A stretch of DNA of 5,606 bases from Oligoflexia bacterium (GTDB taxonomy: Bacteria > Bdellovibrionota > UBA1018 > CAIMNF01), in the NCBI GenBank assembly GCA_903858975.1, contig CAIOKW010000249.1, positions 1 to 5,606 of the forward strand, read 5' to 3'. Below are positions 1-4,895 of the stretch, piece by piece (position 1 is the stretch's first letter; each line of letters begins with the position of its first letter). Under the pieces are notes generated by a model, which was not told where the DNA came from, did not search any database, and was given only the letters and a program-made list of their open reading frames with translations. The position numbers and the translations under genes were made by a program.

Positions 1-466
1 CGCGATCCGAGTAATAGTGAAATTCATCGACGATAATATCTTGAAAAGGAGTCTCGGCCCCCAAGCGAAGCGCTAATTGAGATAAAATTTCGGCCGTGCA
101 ACAAATAATAGGTGCATCTGGATTTACGGTTGCGTCGCCCGTGATCATGCCGACGGAGTCGGGTCCAAATTCTTTACACAGCGCCAAGAACTTCTCATTG
201 ACTAAGGCCTTAATGGGGCAAGTATAAATCGAGCGACGGTTCTTTGCGAGTGAGTCGAAATGGAGAAAAGTCGCTACGAGTGACTTCCCTGAACCCGTGG
301 GTGTATTGAGAATCAGATTCTTCCCCGCCTCCAACTCCAGAATCGCTTCTTCTTGCGCTTCATAAAGTGAGAGGCCTTGAGAGTAAACGTGGTCTAGGAA
401 GAGATCTAAAGTTCCCGAGGGGGTTTCTTTGGTTTTTTGAAGGAGAATTTGCAAGGGCCATGTCAT
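1..466 (-). CDS. DUF3516-type DEAD/DEAH-box helicase, N-terminal part (cut by window edge)
   Basis: This is the first 155 codons of an ATP-dependent superfamily 2 RNA/DNA helicase of the Ski2-like, DUF3516-containing type. In order it shows QEEA near residues 38-41, Walker A TPTGSGKS (residues 55-62), motif Ia CPIKALVNEK (83-92), motif Ib-like GMITGD (106-111), CCTAEIL (122-128) and the Walker B/motif II box VDEFHYYSDR (146-155). The DEFH box, the IKALVNEKF stretch and the CCTAEILSQLALR stretch match my memory of actinobacterial DUF3516 helicases closely. The RecA2 domain and C-terminal part lie beyond base 1. The ATG at 466 is chosen because AGGA ends 7 nt upstream and because the domain begins at the expected distance. 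The start is 9 nt after the stop of the GloVer lipoprotein gene, so the two are probably co-transcribed and perhaps translationally coupled. Target RNA and role are unknown. Confidence 0.9.
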   Translation of the reverse strand, partial: MTWPLQILLQKTKETPSGTLDLFLDHVYSQGLSLYEAQEEAILELEAGKNLILNTPTGSGKSLVATFLHFDSLAKNRRSIYTCPIKALVNEKFLALCKEFGPDSVGMITGDATVNPDAPIICCTAEILSQLALRLGAETPFQDIIVDEFHYYSDR

Positions 467-468
467 GA

Positions 469-477
469 CTCTATCCT
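469..477 (-). promoter_or_regulatory. Ribosome binding site of the helicase, overlapping the upstream stop codon
   Basis: Read on the minus strand, AGGATAGAG precedes the helicase ATG, with 7 nt between AGGA and the ATG. Its first bases are the last two of the TAG stop codon of the lipoprotein gene. A ribosome terminating on the lipoprotein message would therefore sit on the helicase start region, which favours coupled translation. This is inferred from spacing only. Confidence 0.6.
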
Positions 478-2794
478 ACAGCCCAAACCCAAAAATGGTT
501 CCATAATTATTAGCACCTGAGGCACTGCACATCCCATAGAGCGTACTGCCATCGTTCGAGAGTACGAGATTTCCGCGTGGATTACTGCCATCCGCCGAGC
601 TAAAATCATGAAGCTTGGAAAAACTGCTCCCATCTGTAGAAATACTAAAGATCACGCCACTGTTCAGGGTACCCCCTGTCTGAGTGAGTCCGTAGAGCGT
701 GCCTCCGTCTTTTGATAACACTAAACTTCCCAGTGCACTGCTTCCATTGGTGCCGTCAAAAGCATGCAGTGCTGTAAAGGTACCGCTCGTGGTGATTTTG
801 AATAGGGTCCCGAATCCTAGATTCCCACCCGACTGAGTCATCCCAAAAAGGGATTGTCCATCTTTCGAAAAGATCAAACTTCCAAAGGGGAGGGCTCCAT
901 CTGAGACTTGGAGATCATACATTTTGGTAAATGCTCCATCAGTAGTAATTTTAAAAATGGTCCCATTACCAATTCCTCCAACACTCGCCATGCCATACAG
1001 GGTGGTCCCATCACTAGAAAGTACTAAAGCTCCCTCAAGACTCGTACCTTCTATCGGACTGAGTGAATAAACCCAGACCATGACCCCATTTGTCGTCATT
1101 TTAAAAATTGTACCTGAGGAATTGGCTCCTCCACCCATTCCATACAATACGCTTCCATCCAGTGAAAGCACTAAGCTACCGTAAGGATTTGCACCGTTAG
1201 TATTATCGAAATCATAGAGCTTGGTAAACACACCTGCGGTGGAAATCTTAAAAACGGTTCCAAGCATATTTGCGCCACCTCCCGAGGTCATTCCATAAAG
1301 TGTGGTTCCATCTGCAGATAACACCAAATCTCCCCTCGGATATCGACCTTCACTTAAAGCAAAATCATGAAGAAAGGTGGTGGTGTAATCCGAGGCATTC
1401 ATTTTAAAAATCACGCCATAACTATTGCTTCCTCCATCATTGGTCATACCGTACAAGGTTTTTCCGTCCAGAGAAGGGATTAAGCTGCCACGCGGGTATG
1501 CTCCATCTTCATTCCTAAAGATCTGAAAGGCAGAAAACAGCGTGCCATCTACAGTCTGATAAAAACCAGAACCAACATTTCCAGAGCCACCCGAATATGT
1601 CATCCCATACACACGAGTTAAATCTTGGCTAAACACTAGACTTCCTTCGGGCAAAGTTCCTTCAGCGCTCGTGAAATCATGAAGGATGCTGAAACTTCCA
1701 GCCACGGTGGAAACTTTAAAAATATGCCCTAAATTGCTTGCGCCTCCCGTTTGGGACAAACCATATAAGGTTTTTTGGTCCTCGGATAAAATTAAACTTC
1801 CTGTGGCATTCCCGCCACTCACAGCATCAAATGAATAGAGCAAAGTAATCTGACGCGAAGTGAGAATAAACTTAAAAACTCCGCCCAGAGAATTCGCGCC
1901 TCCATTCGGAGTCATGCCGAATAAGGTCACTCCGTCATGAGCAAGTACTAAACTTCCAGAAGGGTTCGCTCCATGTACGGTATCAAATTGGAAGAGCGGC
2001 TGGAAAGCGTAGGGAGCCTGAGTCGAAATCTGAAAAATGATCCCTACTCCGTTTGCGCCCCCGCCGGCACTCGTCATTCCATAAAGTATCGTTCCATCTG
2101 CTGATAGCACAAGACTGCCCACCGGGGCACTACCAATAACCCCGTCAAACTCATAGATTTTCTTGAAATCTACACCATCAATGGTCATACTAAAAATGAT
2201 GCCCGCATTACTTCCGCCTCCATCTAGGGTCATCCCATAAAGGAGACTCCCATCCTGCGAAAGAATCAGATTTCCATTTGGGTATGCGCCATCTGGAGAA
2301 TTAAAATCATGGAGAGTTGTAAACCCGCCACCATCAGTAATTTTAAAGATCGTTCCTAAACCATTCACTCCTCCCTGGCTCGTCATCCCAAAGTAGGTTT
2401 GATTGTCAGCCGAAGCGAGAAGACTACCATAGGGATAAGCCCCATCGGTTCCTTTAAAGTCGTGCATTTTGTGAGTGGAGTTGCCCTCTAAATCAGTTTT
2501 AAAAATAACGCCATAGCCGCCAGAACCGCCGACTGCGGTCATACCCCAAACTGTTCCCCCATCCTTCGAAATCGTCAGATCACCCTGAGGACTTGCTCCG
2601 TAGGGGAAAGGATAAAAACTGTGCAGGGTTTGAAACCCGTGAATGGCCGCTCCCGATCCATCTGATCCCGAGCCACTTGCAGACGAACCTTCAGTACTAA
2701 AACCACCTCGAATGCGTCCGCAACCCAATGCAAACGTAGCCATCACCAAAACCAACGCCAGATGATTGAAAACGGAATATCTTCCTAACCTCAC
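476..2794 (-). CDS. Lipoprotein made of 14 GloVer (Gloeo/Verruco) tandem repeats
   Basis: The 772-residue protein has a short N-terminal signal (hydrophobic core about residues 11-23) ending in the lipobox-like ALGC, which makes Cys25 the likely lipidated residue. No Asp follows the Cys, so export to the outer membrane is more likely than inner-membrane retention. A Ser/Gly-rich linker (residues 33-49) follows. The rest, residues 54-772, is 14 repeats of about 51 residues. Each has an LHDF-like strand, dGxxPxGsLvlS, an aDGttLYGMTsxGG core and GtiFKi. This is the pattern of the TIGR03803 'GloVer' repeat of choice-of-anchor proteins. Such repeats resemble beta-propeller blades, so an extracellular or periplasmic propeller is inferred; ligand and function are unknown. 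The start codon is GTG with no Shine-Dalgarno sequence upstream, but a TATAAT lies 6 nt before it. The helicase gene follows at 9 nt. Confidence 0.92.
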   Translation of the reverse strand: MRLGRYSVFNHLALVLVMATFALGCGRIRGGFSTEGSSASGSGSDGSGAAIHGFQTLHSFYPFPYGASPQGDLTISKDGGTVWGMTAVGGSGGYGVIFKTDLEGNSTHKMHDFKGTDGAYPYGSLLASADNQTYFGMTSQGGVNGLGTIFKITDGGGFTTLHDFNSPDGAYPNGNLILSQDGSLLYGMTLDGGGSNAGIIFSMTIDGVDFKKIYEFDGVIGSAPVGSLVLSADGTILYGMTSAGGGANGVGIIFQISTQAPYAFQPLFQFDTVHGANPSGSLVLAHDGVTLFGMTPNGGANSLGGVFKFILTSRQITLLYSFDAVSGGNATGSLILSEDQKTLYGLSQTGGASNLGHIFKVSTVAGSFSILHDFTSAEGTLPEGSLVFSQDLTRVYGMTYSGGSGNVGSGFYQTVDGTLFSAFQIFRNEDGAYPRGSLIPSLDGKTLYGMTNDGGSNSYGVIFKMNASDYTTTFLHDFALSEGRYPRGDLVLSADGTTLYGMTSGGGANMLGTVFKISTAGVFTKLYDFDNTNGANPYGSLVLSLDGSVLYGMGGGANSSGTIFKMTTNGVMVWVYSLSPIEGTSLEGALVLSSDGTTLYGMASVGGIGNGTIFKITTDGAFTKMYDLQVSDGALPFGSLIFSKDGQSLFGMTQSGGNLGFGTLFKITTSGTFTALHAFDGTNGSSALGSLVLSKDGGTLYGLTQTGGTLNSGVIFSISTDGSSFSKLHDFSSADGSNPRGNLVLSNDGSTLYGMCSASGANNYGTIFGFGL
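479..2635 (-). repeat. Array of 14 GloVer coding repeats, about 154 bp each
   Basis: The coding sequence repeats with a period of about 154 bp. The conserved core LYGMT (also FGMT, YGLT and similar) occurs once per unit, followed by a GG and an IFK-like strand. Repeat 10 is shortened around its core: it reads LYGMGGGAN, having lost the usual T-x-x after GM. Repeat 14 carries a cysteine in the core (GMCSASG). Repeats differ enough at DNA level that they look old rather than recently amplified. Confidence 0.88.
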
Positions 2795-2837
2795 AATTTA
2801 ATTATACTCGTTAAAAATAACGATAAAAGTGTGTCAA
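2795..2837 (-). promoter_or_regulatory. Candidate promoter of the GloVer lipoprotein gene, possibly leaderless
   Basis: On the minus strand a perfect TATAAT occupies 2806-2801. Six bases separate it from the G of the GTG start codon at 2794, the usual distance from a -10 box to the transcription start. There is no good -35 hexamer 16-18 bp upstream. A perfect TTGACA at 2837-2832 is 25 bp away, which is too far for a standard sigma-70 promoter; it could pair only with a poor TAACGA (2813-2808). The absence of a Shine-Dalgarno sequence before GTG fits a leaderless mRNA. Confidence 0.4.
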
Positions 2838-2864
2838 AAATGACTTATTACACAAAACCTGTGT
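2830..2864. promoter_or_regulatory. Three phased TGTGT/ACACA half-sites in the divergent intergenic region
   Basis: TGTGT (2830-2834), ACACA (2850-2854) and TGTGT (2860-2864) alternate in orientation. Their centres are 20 bp and 10 bp apart, about two turns and one turn of the helix. The last two form the perfect inverted repeat ACACA-AAACC-TGTGT. They lie between the divergent lipoprotein and exported-protein genes and overlap both candidate promoters. An operator for a dimeric regulator is possible, but the arms are short and the region is AT-rich, so chance is not excluded. Confidence 0.3.
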
Positions 2865-2880
2865 ACATAAGTGGCTTGCC

Positions 2881-3348
2881 ATGGTAAAACACGCCATCAT
2901 GAAACCAAACCGACTCAATTTAATGAAAATCATTGCGACCCCATTTTTAGCTTTAGCGCTCCTCTTCGGTGCCGGTCACAACGCTTTGGCAGAAAGTTTT
3001 CTCTACCAATGCAATCTTGGAGATGAATCTGAATTAAGCATTGAAGTCGTTTTCCCGAAACACGGTCATGACGAGATTTCAATCGGCACACACTTGAATA
3101 ACATGAAAAAGTGGAATCTGAACGAATCGACTTTGACGGAAATCAATCAAGAGACATTCTACTGTTATGAATCAAAGAGCTCAAAATTGTTCCCGAGCCA
3201 GACCGAACAATTCTGTCTCTCCCATGATTTCTTAAATGGGTTACCCGCAGGGATTCTACACTATTCAAAATCAGAGCGAAATGGTGTGTCACTTGAAGAA
3301 ACGGCACGCACTCACTATCGCTGTAAGAATCTAAACCCTCGTCAATAG
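2881..3348 (+). CDS. Small exported protein with four cysteines, no recognised family
   Basis: I do not recognise the family. The N-terminus is a Sec signal peptide: basic residues, then a hydrophobic core (about residues 17-31) and a signal peptidase I site ALA|E after residue 37. The mature part is about 118 residues, charged, and has cysteines at 44, 95, 112 and 148, enough for two disulfides in the periplasm. Three in-frame ATG codons (2881, 2899, 2923) all keep a usable signal peptide; starting at 2923 leaves the most typical one, of 23 residues. None has a clear Shine-Dalgarno sequence. A weak -10 (TACATA, 2864-2869) would put transcription only a few bases before 2881, which favours the first ATG as a near-leaderless start. 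The gene diverges from the GloVer lipoprotein and converges on hsp20, with a hairpin 5 bp after its stop. Confidence 0.72.
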   Translation: MVKHAIMKPNRLNLMKIIATPFLALALLFGAGHNALAESFLYQCNLGDESELSIEVVFPKHGHDEISIGTHLNNMKKWNLNESTLTEINQETFYCYESKSSKLFPSQTEQFCLSHDFLNGLPAGILHYSKSERNGVSLEETARTHYRCKNLNPRQ

Positions 3349-3353
3349 AAAAT

Positions 3354-3382
3354 CCCTCGAATCACCGAGAGTGACTCGAGGG
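3354..3382 (-). terminator. Intrinsic terminator of hsp20 (possibly used from both sides)
   Basis: CCCTCGA (3354-3360) pairs with TCGAGGG (3376-3382), and TCAC (3362-3365) with GTGA (3371-3374). This gives an 11-bp stem with one mismatch and the loop CGAGA. On the minus strand the stem is followed by ATTTTCT, a short T-tract, 34 nt after the hsp20 stop. On the plus strand no T-run follows, so termination of the convergent exported-protein gene here would be weaker. Confidence 0.72.
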
Positions 3383-3415
3383 CACGAGACTCAATATGGA
3401 ATACTCATATTTGAT

Positions 3416-3976
3416 TTAGTGTTGTTTGGTTTCTTCCTTTTTATGGCTCAGAAGCTTTTCCCAAATGCCAGTTTTCCCTTCAGCGATCTTAATGGTTTCT
3501 GCCCGAGATGCCTTCGTTTTCGGTACTGCAACCCTGAGAACGCCATTGTCAAATTGAGCTTCTACCTGGTCTGACTTCACATCTTCAGCGAGCTCAATTG
3601 CTCTTTGAAATGATCCATAATTAGATTCAGAGCGGTATTGATTTTGCTTTTTTTGCTCCCACTCCTCTTTTCGCTCTCCTGAAACGATCAGCGTGTGACC
3701 GCGCAACTCAATCTTCAAGTCCTCTTTTTTTACTCCGGGCACATCAAAACTGAGGAGGTAATGGGAATCAGTCTCACTGAAAGTACAAGCCGGAGCAAAG
3801 TTAAGTTCCGCTGTCGGAATGAGATCAATGTTTGGAGCAATATCTAAATCACTCATGCCTACATCATTCATCATGCGATCAAAAATGCGATCCATTTGTC
3901 TTTGCATTTTAGCTACACTGCGAAATGGATTTAAGTTATTCAGGCTGCGATCAAAAATACTTGGTAAATAAGCCAT
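3416..3976 (-). CDS. Small heat-shock protein, Hsp20/alpha-crystallin family
   Basis: This 186-residue protein is an ATP-independent holdase chaperone that binds unfolding proteins in the cytoplasm as large oligomers. An N-terminal arm (about 1-58, with the amphipathic stretch KMQRQMDRIFDRM) is followed by the alpha-crystallin domain (about 60-155). Its landmarks are FDVPGVKKEDLKIEL (77-91), a SGERK strand (99-103), SFQRAIELAEDV (122-133) and the family motif A-x-F-x-NGVL (140-147). The C-terminal tail carries the I-x-I motif as IKI (162-164), which docks between subunits, so the protein appears complete. The start at 3976 is set by a strong AAGGAG. No CIRCE element and no clear sigma-32 promoter is visible upstream. 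The gene sits between two terminators and is probably monocistronic. Small Hsp20 proteins of this type are often named IbpA or Hsp18, but the exact orthologue cannot be assigned. Confidence 0.96.
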   Translation of the reverse strand: MAYLPSIFDRSLNNLNPFRSVAKMQRQMDRIFDRMMNDVGMSDLDIAPNIDLIPTAELNFAPACTFSETDSHYLLSFDVPGVKKEDLKIELRGHTLIVSGERKEEWEQKKQNQYRSESNYGSFQRAIELAEDVKSDQVEAQFDNGVLRVAVPKTKASRAETIKIAEGKTGIWEKLLSHKKEETKQH

Positions 3977-3982
3977 AAAGGT

Positions 3983-3988
3983 CTCCTT
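3983..3988 (-). promoter_or_regulatory. Strong Shine-Dalgarno site of hsp20
   Basis: Minus-strand AAGGAG lies 6 nt before the hsp20 ATG. It is the best ribosome binding site in the window and fixes the hsp20 start. The bases between it and the upstream terminator (3989-4016) include TATGAA (4013-4008) as a possible -10 box, without a matching -35. Confidence 0.8.
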
Positions 3989-4016
3989 TAAGTTCAGTTA
4001 GTTATTGATTCATACG

Positions 4017-4058
4017 AAAAATGAGAGGTGGGCTACTCTCGTAACCCACCTCACTCAT
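4017..4058 (-). terminator. Intrinsic terminator at the 3' end of the RNA/short-ORF unit
   Basis: GAGGTGGG (4025-4032) pairs perfectly with CCCACCTC (4045-4052) around a 12-nt loop. The helix can instead use AGGTGGG/CCCACCT plus ATGAG (4021-4025) with CTCAT (4054-4058) across a 2-nt bulge. On the minus strand the stem runs straight into CTCATTTTTCG, giving a T5 tract. On the plus strand only TTT follows. It therefore terminates a minus-strand transcript coming from the structured region. The stop codon of the 45-codon ORF lies inside the stem. Confidence 0.78.
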
Positions 4059-4188
4059 TTCCACTCATTCCGTACGTTGGTTTTTCTCCAATACGGCTGA
4101 TAAGCTGGTACGTCGCATGGAGCCTTCTTGAACACTCGGGCACATTAAGCTGCTTACAGCATTCCATGACCAAGTCCTTAATTTGCAT
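4051..4188 (-). CDS. Hypothetical 45-residue protein at the 3' end of the structured RNA
   Basis: I do not recognise the product. The 45 residues start MQIKDLVMECCKQLN and end YGMSGNE. The composition looks like a real soluble helical peptide: charged, with three cysteines (10, 11, 19) and an RR pair. The frame stays open upstream to a stop at 4239-4237, and a GTG at 4209 could extend it to 52 residues. GGAGG (4204-4200) lies 11 nt before this ATG, which is long. The same GGAGG is only 6 nt from another ATG (4193) in a different frame, which would give 42 residues ending at 4065 with less protein-like composition. A terminator directly follows. It could be a genuine small gene, the truncated 5' end or remnant of an element-encoded protein, or chance. 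Confidence 0.4.
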   Translation of the reverse strand: MQIKDLVMECCKQLNVPECSRRLHATYQLISRIGEKPTYGMSGNE

Positions 4189-4199
4189 TCCATACTTAG

Positions 4200-4224
4200 C
4201 CTCCACATTGATAAAATGAAGGGG
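4200..4224 (-). promoter_or_regulatory. Shine-Dalgarno GGAGG of the short ORF, potentially sequestered in a hairpin
   Basis: On the minus strand CCCCTTCAT (4224-4216) can pair with ATGTGGAGG (4208-4200) at seven of nine positions, counting one G-U pair, around the loop TTTATCA. This would cover the only Shine-Dalgarno-like sequence ahead of the short ORF. Pairing is by inspection, with no energy calculation. Confidence 0.3.
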
Positions 4225-4234
4225 CCACCACTCA

Positions 4235-4264
4235 ACTCAGTTTTTTACACTGAGTCTCACTCAG
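4235..4264 (-). promoter_or_regulatory. Two mutually exclusive hairpins (CTGAGT / ACTCAG / CTGAGT)
   Basis: On the minus strand CTGAGT (4264-4259), ACTCAG (4255-4250) and CTGAGT (4240-4235) follow one another, separated by GAG and by TGTAAAAAA. The central ACTCAG can pair perfectly with either flank but not both. The block sits between the structured RNA and the short ORF, where a switch would be expected to act. Switching itself is an inference. Confidence 0.4.
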
Positions 4265-4408
4265 AGATCCTCATGTGAACCCGTTTCCGACCCCACACTT
4301 AACCGATCTCAACTGCCCTACTGAACCGTAACTTCGGGTTCATCGCTCGTTAGACGACTTATTTGAAGTCCCTTGTTCAAACCAATAGCTTTTTGAACAA
4401 TGATTCAG

Positions 4409-4430
4409 CAGTTCCGTGCTTTCAGTTCCG
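4409..4430. repeat. Direct repeat CAGTTCCG twice, 14-bp period
   Basis: CAGTTCCG occurs at 4409-4416 and 4423-4430, on the minus strand CGGAACTG-AAAGCA-CGGAACTG. The repeat lies inside the structured RNA, next to its 9-bp helix. It may be a duplicated helix strand or protein-binding site; it is short enough to be accidental. Confidence 0.45.
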
Positions 4431-4826
4431 CTCCTTCTTAACATGTCGATCCCTGTTCGATGAATGATAAGCCAATTGCGCATATCCGGTGCTTCACTGG
4501 CCTTTTTAGTCTTCGCTTTGCTTGAGCAAGCTCAACATCATTCAACTCACTTCAACGGGACTCACCTTTCGGCTACGACCTATTAAGTCACTCGCATACC
4601 CGAAACGACTTTGCTTCAAACTAGTTTCCTAGGATAAAGTCGGGCAGCTTATACAGTCGGCCTTCATGCATAATGTTGCCATCATTCACGTCGACCATCG
4701 TTACAGCAACAACCGGATGATTTTGCTGGTGAGACTTACACTCACAGGAACTTGAACCTAGCTTCGCTACATTCAAGCAATACCCACATTATTGCATTTA
4801 AGATGCCAAAGCCTATTCTAGGTTTT

Positions 4827-4851
4827 AAAAGATCTAGAGAGTGGATCTAGA
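4827..4851 (-). terminator. Weak terminator-like hairpin between the unknown CDS and the structured RNA
   Basis: The self-complementary TCTAGA occurs twice (4833-4838 and 4846-4851) and can form a 6-bp stem with a 7-nt loop. On the minus strand it is followed by TC and then TTTT (4830-4827). The same bases form the direct repeat GATCTAGA x2. The stem is AT-rich, so termination would be weak. It could separate the upstream CDS from the RNA, or be read through. A TAGAAT (4820-4815) just downstream could serve as a -10 box for the RNA, but no matching -35 is visible. Confidence 0.35.
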
Positions 4852-4895
4852 AAACGCTGTGCCGATTTACCCCAGTCGCGCGGGACTCTGTCCAA

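Larger units (their letters stand above)
4230..4806 (-). ncRNA. Candidate large structured RNA, unknown class (possibly degenerate group II intron 5' domains)
   Basis: The stretch has frequent stops in the minus frames I followed, yet is dense in helices. Read 5' to 3' on the minus strand (plus coordinates): GCAT/ATGC (4806-4794); CTTGAA/TTCAAG enclosing TAGC-GAA-GCTA (4777-4751); CTG-TGAG/CTCA-C-CAG (4747-4726); CGACTTT/AAAGTCG (4642-4606) enclosing CTAG-GAAA-CTAG (4632-4621); GCC-GAAA-GGT near 4575-4566; TTGAG-CTTG-CTCAA near 4535-4522; a perfect 9-bp helix TTGTTCAAA/TTTGAACAA with a 10-nt loop (4400-4373); GATGAACC/GGTTCAGT near 4344-4323; and GAGATC/GATCTC (4310-4265 area) enclosing CG-GAAA-CG. 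GNRA loops and nested helices are typical of large ribozymes and retroelement RNAs. I see no convincing group II domain V and no reverse transcriptase. A terminator follows at 4017-4058. Exact ends are uncertain. Confidence 0.5.

Noticed and set aside
2832..2837. Perfect TTGACA (minus strand) as the -35 of the lipoprotein promoter
   Set aside because: It is 25 bp from the TATAAT, outside the 15-19 bp range; a match with a nearer -10 is poor.
3371..3574. 67-codon plus-strand ORF
   Set aside because: It lies almost wholly antisense to the clear hsp20 gene, has no ribosome binding site, and begins inside the hairpin region.
3989..4030. CIRCE operator or sigma-32 promoter upstream of hsp20
   Set aside because: Neither TTAGCACTC/GAGTGCTAA arms nor a CTTGAA plus CCCCAT pair at the right spacing is present.
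4065..4193. Alternative 42-codon minus ORF with the better-spaced Shine-Dalgarno
   Set aside because: Its composition (W, S, R, T scattered, little helix tendency) is less protein-like than that of the overlapping 45-codon frame; kept only as an alternative.
4028..4219. 63-codon plus-strand ORF
   Set aside because: It is antisense to the short ORF and terminator stem, has no Shine-Dalgarno, and its composition (P, S, L, H rich) is typical of a complementary-strand shadow.
4323..4349. Group II intron domain V look-alike (GAGC ... ACGGTTC)
   Set aside because: It is about 8 nt shorter than domain V, the pairing near GAGC does not form, and no domain VI or intron 3' end follows.
4747..4758. 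tRNA T-arm-like GGTTCAAGTTCC (minus strand)
   Set aside because: No acceptor, D-arm or anticodon arm fits around it; the bases are better explained by the CTTGAA/TTCAAG hairpin.
4873..4888. AGTC/GACT hairpin after the unknown CDS as its terminator
   Set aside because: Only 4 bp of certain stem and no T-tract on the minus strand.
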